Shown: positions 16,967 to 23,325 of the stretch, in pieces | Numbering within the stretch: the first letter of the stretch is position 1 | Layout of the letters: the number at the start of each line of letters is the position of its first letter | NCBI GenBank assembly: GCA_035493895.1 | Contig: DATJHM010000274.1 | Span: forward strand, 1-23,325 | Reading direction: 5' to 3' | From: DATJHM01 sp035493895 | GTDB taxonomy: Bacteria; Chloroflexota; Ktedonobacteria; Ktedonobacterales; Ktedonobacteraceae | DNA: 23,325 bases | Translations under genes and position numbers: made by a program | The notes under the pieces: generated by a model | Databases searched by the model: none | The model's input: the letters and a program-made list of their open reading frames with translations, nothing else | What the model was told of the DNA's origin: nothing

Positions 16967-16999
16967 ATGCTAAAAAACGCCGTGGGAGTATCTTAGCAT
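16967..16999. promoter_or_regulatory. Weak inverted repeat before the membrane-protein gene
   Basis: ATGCTAA (16967-16973) and TTAGCAT (16993-16999), 7-bp arms, just upstream of the AAAGGAG of the membrane-protein gene. The hairpin could influence translation or weakly terminate the upstream transcript. No clear T-tract follows on the coding strand. Confidence 0.3.
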
Positions 17000-17039
17000 A
17001 CCAGGGGGATGAAGGAGATATCCAAACATTAACATCTAG

Positions 17040-20000
17040 TTATCTTTTTTTTTCATGGCCCATTTCATCCGTGGGAACGTCTGTATGAGACTCCCTGGTA
17101 TGTTCGATTGCCCCCAATGCTTTTAACGCGTTCTTCTGAAAGAGCGTTAAACCTGTTGTGCCGGTAATATTCATACCTTCGTATGGCCTTTCGCCTCTGA
17201 GCGTTTTGATCTGCTGATACGTTTCCATACTCCACAGGTGAACTGTGCCATCATGGCAACCACTGGCTACTATCATTCCGTTATGGCTAAAGCCGATGGA
17301 CCAGATCCAACTGGCATGTCCTTGTAATGTTGCAAGACACTGACCTGTCTGTACTGACCATAGTTTTACGGTTTGATCTTGACTTCCACTGGCGAGAACC
17401 AGACTATTCGGGCTAAAGGCCAGTGTTCTCACCGCATGCGTATGATCCTGAAAAATACCGATGCATTTTCCTCTGCTGAGATCCCATAAACGCACGGCCT
17501 GATCATCGCTACTGGCCAGGTAATGTTTATCAGGACTGAATGCTATCGCCCGGATGTTCTGGGTATGTCCTTGTAGTACACTGCTACGCTGGCCGCTATG
17601 CACCTCCCATAGTTGGATAAGATACTCTTCATTCCCACTGGCGATAGCGTTTCCATCATCGCTAAAGGCAACCGGGCCGATGAGATGATCATTATGCTGA
17701 ATAGCAAAACATTGCCCGGTGTCGATGTTCCATTGTCGTAGCGTTTGATCATAGCTGCTACTGACAAGTGTTGTGCCATCGGAGCCAAAGGCGATAGCAC
17801 TGACAAGGTTCGTGTGTCCCACTAAAACCTTTATGCACTGCATTGTCGAGATATCCCACATGCGAATAGTACGATCCTCGCTACAACTCGCAAGATAGCG
17901 TGCATCACTACTAAAAGAGACGGCCCTGATTCTGTTGGTATGCCCATGGAGAATCGCTATATTTTGCCCGGTGCGGATGTTCCATATACTGACGGTGTGA
18001 TCGTCGTTGCCAGATGCGAGTAACATATCATGTGGGTGAAAGGCGACAGACCAGATCTGCTGATGATATCCCTGCACTGTTTTTATGCAATGCCCAGTGC
18101 TGCTATCCCAAAAACGCACCGTCTGATCTTCACTGCCACTGACAAGCATCTGTTGATCGGGGCTGAATGCAACAGACCACACTCTGTTCGTATGTTCTTG
18201 CAGGATCTTGACGCAATTGCGTTTACGGACATCCCATAGACGAATAGTATAGTCATCGCTTCCAGTCGCTAGCAATGTGCTATCAGCGTTAAAGGCAAGA
18301 GACCTGACGAAACCGTGATGACCCTCCAACGTCGTAATGCACTGGCCAGTACAGGCATCCCAGAGTCGGATCGTCTGGTCTTTACCGCTACTGGCAAGGA
18401 GCGTTCCATCGGTACTAAATGCGACCGTTCTGACGGTATCTGTGTGACCGCGTAATGTCTTCAGGTAATAGCTGGTGTCAACATCCCAGAGTTTGATCGT
18501 TCCGTTGCTGCAACTGGCCAATGTATTCCCTCCAGGGCTGAAGGCAACGCATTCTACCCAATAGGGATGGTCATGCAGAATAGATAGGCAATCACCGGTT
18601 TTGACTTCCCAGAGACGTACCGTTCGATCCCCGCTACCGCTCGCTGCTATGCAGCCATCCGGGCTAAATGCGACTGAGCGTACTGCGTTCGTATGCCCTG
18701 ACAGAATGCGGACGCACTTGCCCGTTGTGGTATCCCAGAAACGTACTGTTTGATCGACACTCCCGCTGACGAGCAACATCTCTGTTGGATGAAAATCAAT
18801 GGACCTTACTGCGTCAGTATGTCCTTCATAGCGTACCAATGGCCGGTATGTGGATATCTGGCACAGAAGTATCTCGCCACTGGTCGTTCCCATCGCGACG
18901 AGCTTTCCATCCGGACTAAATTTCACACAAAGGGTTCCTCCAAGCACATGGGCAAAAACGGACGTGCTTACGTCAGAATAGGCAAAGTTGATTCCTGATA
19001 AGGTCGCCTCCTGCAAGTAGGCTTGATGGATAGGCAAAGCGGAAAAGTCCATATCTCTCAGCGCAGCTTGTAGCTGGATAAGTATGTTCAGAATATTACC
19101 GGCCGCGTAATAAGATTTCTGTTCTGGTTGTGTGCGCAAACCAGACAAGAGTGACAGCAGTTTCCTTTTACTTGCTTCCTGACCAGTTTCAAGACACATC
19201 TTTTCCACCAGAGGATGAAGAATTCTGCTGATCTGGCTCTGTCTCAAATAATTTGGCGCCTGCGCTTTTATGAGCGCAATAGAGGAGAGTAGTTGTAGCT
19301 TCTCGCTTGTGATATCGTTATAGATTTGTTCAACAAGACGTTTCGCGATATGTTCCATGATTACTGGTTGGAGAAAAAAGCGCCCGCTCTTGCTTCTTTC
19401 AACCATCGAACGTCTGCGTAGCGAAGCTAACGCCTCTATCAACTGATCCTTTGCGGCGGTGGTGGCCAGATCTTCACCGAGGTCATACAAAGAGACCTGT
19501 TCCTGATCAATAGCTAACCAGTACATAATTTCTTGCTCAGTCTGTGAAAGCCGTAGAAATTGTTGCTCCAGTAGGGTGTGAATGCCGCCGAAAATAGACT
19601 TGTTTTCCCGCAGAAATGCTGCAATATCTCCATTAAAGACTTCCTGGATAGTTGGAGCGATGAGTTTTAAGGCAAGTGGGTTCCCTGCGTAACGTAGGAT
19701 CAAGGCAGTCCATACATCATCCGAACCCAGCAGCCCCTGGTCTTGCAGAACCTTCCGTCCTGCCTCAGGACTCAAACCCTGTAGTTGCAGAAATCGGGCA
19801 CGCCTGGTTTCTCTTTCCAGATGACTGAGATCGCCCAGCAACTCCCGGCTTGTAATAAACAGACAACTTTGGTGCCGTGCTTCTATTACTTGCTGAACAA
19901 ACTGAGCATATTCTTCGTAGCCGCTCCGATAGGCCCCTGTGTGGCTCTCTCCCTGTAGCACTGACTCAAAATTATCTAAGAGAAGCAGACAACGGTATTG

Positions 20001-20630
20001 CTGCAAATACTGTATCAGTAAAGCTGTATTACTATCGTTTTCTTCGGAGAAAATAATACCCGGCTGATTTGATATTTGTGCTAGAAATGCTTGCAATACT
20101 GTTGCCAGCGGGGGCGGATTTTGTAAAGGATGTAAGGAATACCAGCAGATACAATCAAATTGTGACCTTGCGCGTTCAGCCGTCATAATCGCCAGGCTGG
20201 TCTTACCAATACCCCCGATACCCGCCAGCGTGATGAGATGACAACGCTCGTCAAAGATCCATTGTAAAATTGTTTCAAGTTCTGTCTCACGCCCATAACA
20301 GATGCAACTCTCGGGTGCCTTTCTCATACTATCTTTTGCAATGGTTGCTGCAAGAGAAGTTGGGCGTTTAGAGGTCGTTTGCTGAACTGTATAGGTTTCG
20401 GGAGAACTATCTTCCACGTCTTTATGGAGAAGGCCGAGATCGCGCGAATTCTTCTTAAGCACTTCACAAAGCCTGACACGAAAATAGGGAGTAGGCAAAT
20501 TGATGCCAGTTTCCCAGCGGCTAATATTTACCGCGTTGGTGCCAATTTTTGTTGCTAACTGCTGTTGTGTCCAATTGTGTTCTTCGCGTGCTCGTTTCAG
20601 CTGTGTGTTTGGGGGAAATTTGTGAGTCAT
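17040..20630 (-). CDS. XRE-HTH / NB-ARC / WD40 (14 repeats) STAND protein
   Basis: 1196 aa. Residues 8-66 form an XRE helix-turn-helix (WTQQQLATKIGTNAVNISRW), so the output is probably DNA binding. NB-ARC follows at about 105-430: YGRETEL, Walker A GIGGIGKT at 137-144, Walker B CLLLLDN (D219), sensor FITSR (R262), GNPLA. A helical linker with QPVIMEHI and a short DFSALP..QAYLQEATL stretch leads to fourteen WD40 repeats at 564-1145. The tail is ERPYEGMNITGTTGLTLFQK...ALGAIEH. From the NB-ARC to the tail it is clearly paralogous to the TIR protein downstream, but it has one normal P-loop and 14 rather than 15 blades. The start lies 24 bp after the stop of the 169-aa gene. The RBS is mediocre (AAAGGG about 12 nt upstream), which suggests translation coupled to the upstream gene. 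The CDS ends with an A9 run. Confidence 0.94.
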   Translation of the reverse strand: MTHKFPPNTQLKRAREEHNWTQQQLATKIGTNAVNISRWETGINLPTPYFRVRLCEVLKKNSRDLGLLHKDVEDSSPETYTVQQTTSKRPTSLAATIAKDSMRKAPESCICYGRETELETILQWIFDERCHLITLAGIGGIGKTSLAIMTAERARSQFDCICWYSLHPLQNPPPLATVLQAFLAQISNQPGIIFSEENDSNTALLIQYLQQYRCLLLLDNFESVLQGESHTGAYRSGYEEYAQFVQQVIEARHQSCLFITSRELLGDLSHLERETRRARFLQLQGLSPEAGRKVLQDQGLLGSDDVWTALILRYAGNPLALKLIAPTIQEVFNGDIAAFLRENKSIFGGIHTLLEQQFLRLSQTEQEIMYWLAIDQEQVSLYDLGEDLATTAAKDQLIEALASLRRRSMVERSKSGRFFLQPVIMEHIAKRLVEQIYNDITSEKLQLLSSIALIKAQAPNYLRQSQISRILHPLVEKMCLETGQEASKRKLLSLLSGLRTQPEQKSYYAAGNILNILIQLQAALRDMDFSALPIHQAYLQEATLSGINFAYSDVSTSVFAHVLGGTLCVKFSPDGKLVAMGTTSGEILLCQISTYRPLVRYEGHTDAVRSIDFHPTEMLLVSGSVDQTVRFWDTTTGKCVRILSGHTNAVRSVAFSPDGCIAASGSGDRTVRLWEVKTGDCLSILHDHPYWVECVAFSPGGNTLASCSNGTIKLWDVDTSYYLKTLRGHTDTVRTVAFSTDGTLLASSGKDQTIRLWDACTGQCITTLEGHHGFVRSLAFNADSTLLATGSDDYTIRLWDVRKRNCVKILQEHTNRVWSVAFSPDQQMLVSGSEDQTVRFWDSSTGHCIKTVQGYHQQIWSVAFHPHDMLLASGNDDHTVSIWNIRTGQNIAILHGHTNRIRAVSFSSDARYLASCSEDRTIRMWDISTMQCIKVLVGHTNLVSAIAFGSDGTTLVSSSYDQTLRQWNIDTGQCFAIQHNDHLIGPVAFSDDGNAIASGNEEYLIQLWEVHSGQRSSVLQGHTQNIRAIAFSPDKHYLASSDDQAVRLWDLSRGKCIGIFQDHTHAVRTLAFSPNSLVLASGSQDQTVKLWSVQTGQCLATLQGHASWIWSIGFSHNGMIVASGCHDGTVHLWSMETYQQIKTLRGERPYEGMNITGTTGLTLFQKNALKALGAIEHTRESHTDVPTDEMGHEKKR
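17196..18941 (-). repeat. WD40-coding tandem repeat array, 14 units of about 125 bp
   Basis: Fourteen units ending in strands such as TVRFWDT, TVRLWEV and TIKLWDV. The first ends atypically in ILLCQI (Cys for Trp), and units 4 and 12 are slightly shortened. Fourteen units fit two 7-bladed propellers. Confidence 0.88.
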
Positions 20631-20654
20631 CTTTCAGAAAACCCTTTGTCTGTT

Positions 20655-21164
20655 TTAAAAAGGATCGTTGGCTACACCTTTCATCCGTTGGGAATAGTAA
20701 TGGTCAAGAGCGCGTAAAATGTGTTTTTGTAGCTCGGCTAGCGATAGCTCTGCAACATTGAGCTCTGCGCGCGCGAGGCGAAGCTCAAAGCGTTCCAGGC
20801 TCATTTTTTCGTCGATAGTAGCCTGAAGTGCAGTAAGGAGATGGAGCTTCTGTTCGGGGAGAAGTGTTTGCGCGCTTTTTCTGGGTGTATGTTGATCTAC
20901 GTCATCAATGGTATTGGTGACGATGTAAGTCGCCAGTGCTGCTTGTAGAGCATAAGCGAGACCATCCTGATTACCTGTATACGATCCTTGCTGGCTCTCT
21001 TCAAGCCAGGGGAACTGACATCTGTATTCGTAAGCGGACAGGAAACGTAACAAGGTAGTCTCATGCTCAGGCAGCATAAGGATTGCGCTCATCGCTGTAT
21101 AGAAGCTCTCCTGAAAAGCATCGTTAAATACTGGTATCTCATCTATCTGCTGTTCATCTGCCAC
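20655..21164 (-). CDS. Conserved-looking protein of unknown function, first gene of the STAND operon
   Basis: 169 aa, GTG start at 21164 with GGAG 7 nt upstream. No family recognised. It is acidic at the N-terminus and mostly helical by composition. The C-terminal half (about 105-160: LPEQKLHLLTALQATIDEKM, then a charged AELNVAELSLAELQKHIL stretch) looks amphipathic and might form a helical hairpin or coiled coil. There is no signal peptide or membrane segment. It ends 24 bp before the HTH-STAND gene, and an extended -10 element lies upstream, so it is probably the promoter-proximal gene. Its position suggests a partner, adaptor or regulator of the STAND protein; the role is unknown. Confidence 0.8.
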   Translation of the reverse strand: MADEQQIDEIPVFNDAFQESFYTAMSAILMLPEHETTLLRFLSAYEYRCQFPWLEESQQGSYTGNQDGLAYALQAALATYIVTNTIDDVDQHTPRKSAQTLLPEQKLHLLTALQATIDEKMSLERFELRLARAELNVAELSLAELQKHILRALDHYYSQRMKGVANDPF

Positions 21165-21198
21165 AAATCACTCCAGATTATTAAGAATGTCATACTAT

Positions 21199-21207
21199 AC
21201 TATAACA
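21199..21207 (-). promoter_or_regulatory. Extended -10 element, candidate promoter of the STAND operon
   Basis: TGTTATAGT on the minus strand fits the TGnTATAAT extended -10 consensus. It lies 34 bp before the GTG start of the 169-aa gene. No good -35 is seen at 17 bp, which extended -10 promoters can tolerate. A second TATAGT overlaps it at 21194-21199. Confidence 0.4.
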
Positions 21208-21236
21208 TAGCCTGGCTCATTGTGTGCCATCTGGAA

Positions 21237-21328
21237 AAAATGGCCTAACTACGATTTGAGGTTGTTGCATAGTTAGCCGTTTTGCTGGAGAAGCATCTCT
21301 TTGCAGAAAAAAACTTCACAAATAGTAA
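21237..21328 (+). repeat. Dispersed hairpin-plus-core repeat, copy 2
   Basis: The clearest copy. AAAATGGCCTAACTA (21237-21251) pairs with TAGTTAGCCGTTTT (21270-21283), giving about 14 pairs with one bulged C and one wobble. The conserved core follows, with GAAGCA, TTTGCAG and AAAAACTTCA up to about 21328. Same orientation as the other two copies. Confidence 0.62.
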
Positions 21329-21341
21329 AATGCTGTCCTTA

Positions 21342-21386
21342 TTCTTTGCACGTAGTGGTAAGATGAGTGACCACTGGCGCAAAGAA
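21342..21386. repeat. Imperfect hairpin downstream of repeat copy 2
   Basis: TTCTTTGC (21342-21349) pairs with GCAAAGAA (21379-21386), and further in AGTGGT (21354-21359) pairs with ACCACT (21370-21375), with a small internal mismatch and a 10-nt loop. No T-tract follows. It may belong to the same element as the adjacent repeat or be a separate site. Confidence 0.45.
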
Positions 21387-21535
21387 TCTCTATCTATCGC
21401 GCATTTGCCGCTCCTTTGTGGCTTCACGTATCTACTCGCTCGAACGATTCCTGCTGACGAACTCCACCGCAGGGCACTCTGCAAGCCAACGAGGGAGGCG
21501 CGCGCATCTGGCGGCGTCTCACCTCGATCCATTGC

Positions 21536-21886
21536 TCATCTCTTATAGGTTTGCTTCAGGTAGGCGTACAGCTTCCCAATATCTGTGACTGTCGTTCTTC
21601 GATCCAATGAATCCGGCTTCTCCGCATAGAGCAAGAGCAAGCTTTTGATCATGACGATCAAGGCGGTCACGTCTTCTGTGCCCAGCACAAGCTGGATCTG
21701 CGGCTGCGCTCGATCGAGCTGTACGAGCAGTTTGCCCTGGAGCGTCTGCACCTGGCGAAGCGTGGTATTTCGCTCGTTCGTGGGAGGCATACTGGTCAGC
21801 GCCGATCGACGGTATTCCTGCATGTACTGGAGCAAACGCTCAGCCTGTTCTCGGCCTAGCTGTAAGGGAGGAGCAGGGCTCGTCAC
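21536..21886 (-). CDS. Small protein of unknown function, translationally coupled to the methyltransferase
   Basis: 116 aa from the GTG at 21886. The methyltransferase stop TGA (21885-21883) overlaps this GTG as GTGA, and a purine-rich GGCGAGG lies just upstream, so this start is preferred over the longer frame opening at 21946. The protein is soluble and probably helical (REQAERLLQYMQEYRRSALT; VTALIVMIKSLLLLYAEKPD). It has no motif I recognise. The tight coupling suggests it works with, or is made in proportion to, the methyltransferase. Confidence 0.65.
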   Translation of the reverse strand: MTSPAPPLQLGREQAERLLQYMQEYRRSALTSMPPTNERNTTLRQVQTLQGKLLVQLDRAQPQIQLVLGTEDVTALIVMIKSLLLLYAEKPDSLDRRTTVTDIGKLYAYLKQTYKR

Positions 21887-22788
21887 CGCTGACCTCGCCT
21901 TCCATATGCTGCGTGGAAGACATAGGACGCTCGATTTGCCTCCCATTCCTGGGCGACGCGGTTGACCATGGCCTCAAATTGTTCCAGCGGCATGTTTGCC
22001 TGGGCACAATACGTGCCTTTGAGGGCATCAAAGGCGCTGAGCACATTGGCTTTGAGCATGGCTCCCACATGTCCGGCCCATTCTCCCAGGGGCACGGGGA
22101 TATCGTGACTCTCGATCGCTTCCAGCTCTTCCTGGGCAAGCATCTCCCCTAGGCGGGACAAAAGACCCATGTCGAAACCTCGCTCTCGACTTCTTTCTCC
22201 CATCCATTTGAGCAAGCCGGTGGTCTCCGGACCGGCATTTTGAATGGTCACACCAATTTCCAGCAGCTCTATCCAGCCGCCAGGACGGGTGACACGAACC
22301 AATTCATGAATCACTGTTGACCAGTGGGTGGCAGGGAGCGCTGCAACGAGCAATCGCTGATGGACATAGTCGAACTGCCGATCAGGAAACGGCAATCCAT
22401 TGAGCACGTTCGCCAGACAAAATGTGTAAGCAGACGAGGATGTGTACTCCAGAGCTGCCGCAGAGATATCCATGCCGACGATGTGCGCCTGGGGAAAGAG
22501 TTTGGCCATTTCCACCGGCCAGATTCCCGTGCCTGTTCCCACATCCAGGATCGTGCTGACATCGGGACGCAGCGGAACCAGATAATGATTGCCAATGGCA
22601 CTGTAGAGACAACGATGCTGAAAGTTTAAACGATTCTGCTCCTGGGCGTCTTTCGGCAACAAATACGGTGCATCAGGCAGGCGTTCTCGATCATCCAGGA
22701 TCGCTGGCGATGTCTGTGGGGCTGGCCCTTGCTGGGAAATGGGGGCTGTCGGCTGCCAGCGATGCATCGATCGCTTCCAAAAAGGCAT
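21883..22788 (-). CDS. Class I SAM-dependent methyltransferase
   Basis: 301 aa from the ATG at 22788, chosen because GAGGAG lies 9 nt upstream; the frame is open to 22863 without an RBS. The Rossmann methyltransferase signature is complete: motif I ILDVGTGTGIWPVEMA (glycines at about 84-88), acidic end of strand 2 in GMDIS (D107), and motif IV-VI region DYVHQRLLVAAL followed by ELVRVTRPGGWIEL. This is the UbiE/COQ5-like type that methylates small molecules. The C-terminal 100 residues are family-specific and probably form the substrate lid. The substrate is unknown. It could tailor a secondary metabolite, but the NRPS is 16 kb away with unrelated genes between. It is the first gene of a two-gene unit. 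Confidence 0.88.
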   Translation of the reverse strand: MPFWKRSMHRWQPTAPISQQGPAPQTSPAILDDRERLPDAPYLLPKDAQEQNRLNFQHRCLYSAIGNHYLVPLRPDVSTILDVGTGTGIWPVEMAKLFPQAHIVGMDISAAALEYTSSSAYTFCLANVLNGLPFPDRQFDYVHQRLLVAALPATHWSTVIHELVRVTRPGGWIELLEIGVTIQNAGPETTGLLKWMGERSRERGFDMGLLSRLGEMLAQEELEAIESHDIPVPLGEWAGHVGAMLKANVLSAFDALKGTYCAQANMPLEQFEAMVNRVAQEWEANRASYVFHAAYGRRGQR

Positions 22789-23006
22789 ACGTTTTTTCTC
22801 CTCACAATAATGATGTAGAAGGTCAATAGCGGGAAACGTATGAAGAACGGGCTGCATCCCCAATTTTGTGGTCAGTCACCTATTCCCAGAATTGGTCAAT
22901 ACTGCCTTACATATGCTCCATACATTCATATTTTTCGTTATTCTTTTTATGCAAGTTTCCTCCTTTTTCCCCACTTTGTCAATAACCGAAATATCTGCGG
23001 CATCTC

Positions 23007-23085
23007 ACGACGTAAGCGTCTAAACTTCGTCGTTAGCTGTTATGATGGGAAAGCAGCAGTTTGCCGAAAAACTTCAGATATAGTC
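23007..23085 (+). repeat. Dispersed hairpin-plus-core repeat, copy 3
   Basis: The core at 23028-23085 (AAAGCA, TTTGCCG, AAAAACTTCA) aligns with the two other copies. Upstream, ACGACG-T-AA (23007-23015) can pair with TTCGTCGT (23026-23033) with one bulge. The arm sequence differs from copies 1 and 2, but the stem sits at a similar place relative to the core. Confidence 0.5.
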
Positions 23086-23229
23086 GTGTCGAGCGGCATC
23101 TTACTACATATCACGCCTGAGCAATACAAGTCGCAATGTCACGTAGAGAAGGGGAATCTCCCTAGAGTCGCTGCTTGTCTGCGACCAATATGCATCAACC
23201 TAAGAAGAGCTGAGACATTCAAGAGAGCC

Positions 23230-23268
23230 GGTGGGGGCCGTGGACCGGCATAAAGCCCGGTCCCTACC
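23230..23268. repeat. GC-rich dyad near the window end
   Basis: GGACCGG (23242-23248) pairs with CCGGTCC (23257-23263) around an 8-nt loop, and GGTGG (23230-23234) can extend the stem with CTACC (23264-23268), leaving a bulge. There is no T-run, so a terminator is unlikely. It may be a REP-like or insertion-sequence end. Confidence 0.4.
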
Positions 23269-23325
23269 TGTGGTGTTTTGCGGCTCGTCTCGTCTTTGGC
23301 AAGGGGGCGCCGATGCTCCCAATCC

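Larger units (their letters stand above)
21165..21535. other. Intergenic region upstream of the STAND operon
   Basis: It holds, from left to right, an extended -10 element (21199-21207), copy 2 of the dispersed repeat (21237-21328), an imperfect hairpin (21342-21386), and about 150 bp (21387-21535) in which I see no feature. Short ORFs on both strands here lack RBSs and overlap each other, and none looks protein-like. Confidence 0.5.
22789..23325. other. Intergenic region at the right end of the window
   Basis: No credible gene; an open frame at 22840-23253 has no RBS and no protein-like composition. It should contain the promoter of the methyltransferase unit. It holds copy 3 of the dispersed repeat (23007-23085) and a GC-rich dyad (23230-23268). 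Nothing else recognised. Confidence 0.5.

Noticed and set aside
17040..17060. A9 run at the end of the HTH-STAND gene as a programmed frameshift site
   Set aside because: The shifted frame ends after only a few codons and gives no meaningful extension.
21245..21548. Overlapping ORFs on both strands (95 aa minus, 88 aa plus) in the intergenic region
   Set aside because: They lie across the dispersed repeat and a hairpin, lack ribosome binding sites, and are Arg/Ser-rich in a way typical of non-coding DNA.
22840..23253. 137-codon plus-strand ORF at the right end
   Set aside because: No RBS, starts inside the upstream extension of the methyltransferase frame, contains the repeat copy and dyad, and has no protein-like pattern.

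Overview
The window looks like a chromosomal accessory region of a large-genome, soil-type bacterium. The best guess is Ktedonobacteria (Chloroflexota). This rests on inference: a modular NRPS, several STAND/NLR-like ATPases with tandem WD40 propellers, the C-terminal tail 'RPYEGMNITG..GL...QK..L.ALGAIE' that I associate with WD40-STAND proteins of Ktedonobacteria and cyanobacteria, HAF-repeat proteins and moderate GC. No rRNA, tRNA or CRISPR array was seen, so the taxonomy is not proven.

Layout. (1) 1-6120 (+): the 3' part of a non-ribosomal peptide synthetase, read as (end of C)-A-T-C-A-T-TE. Its gene begins upstream of the window. (2) 6121-6350: intergenic, with the first copy of a short dispersed repeat. 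(3) 6351-7403 (-): a secreted HAF-repeat protein interrupted by one in-frame amber codon. (4) 7404-7799: mostly non-coding, with a C-terminal scrap of a hemolysin III family gene. (5) 7800-10322 (-): a two-gene unit, an XRE-HTH/NB-ARC ATPase followed by a TPR protein, which looks like a split HTH-STAND-TPR regulator. A perfect palindrome lies just upstream. (6) 10518-11795 (+): a DAO-type FAD oxidoreductase, convergent with (7) 11792-12370 (-), a Nudix-type hydrolase. Their stop codons overlap inside a palindrome. (8) 12457-21164 (-): a likely operon, transcribed from right to left: a 169-aa unknown protein, XRE-HTH/NB-ARC/WD40x14, a small 3-TM membrane protein, and TIR/NB-ARC/WD40x15. The Nudix gene lies downstream in the same direction but has its own promoter. 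(9) 21165-21535: intergenic, with the second repeat copy and a hairpin. (10) 21536-22788 (-): a SAM methyltransferase and a 116-aa unknown protein, coupled by a GTGA overlap. (11) 22789-23325: intergenic, with the third repeat copy and a terminal dyad.

The most interesting part is region 8. Two adjacent paralogous NLR-like proteins share the NTPase, linker, double propeller and tail, but carry different N-terminal modules (DNA-binding HTH versus TIR). The architecture of the TIR member, including 15 WD40 repeats, resembles that of Apaf-1. A sensing or defence role, such as TIR-STAND anti-phage systems, is plausible but inferred. Secondary leads are a duplicated P-loop in the TIR protein, a three-copy hairpin-plus-core repeat, and the amber codon in the HAF gene.
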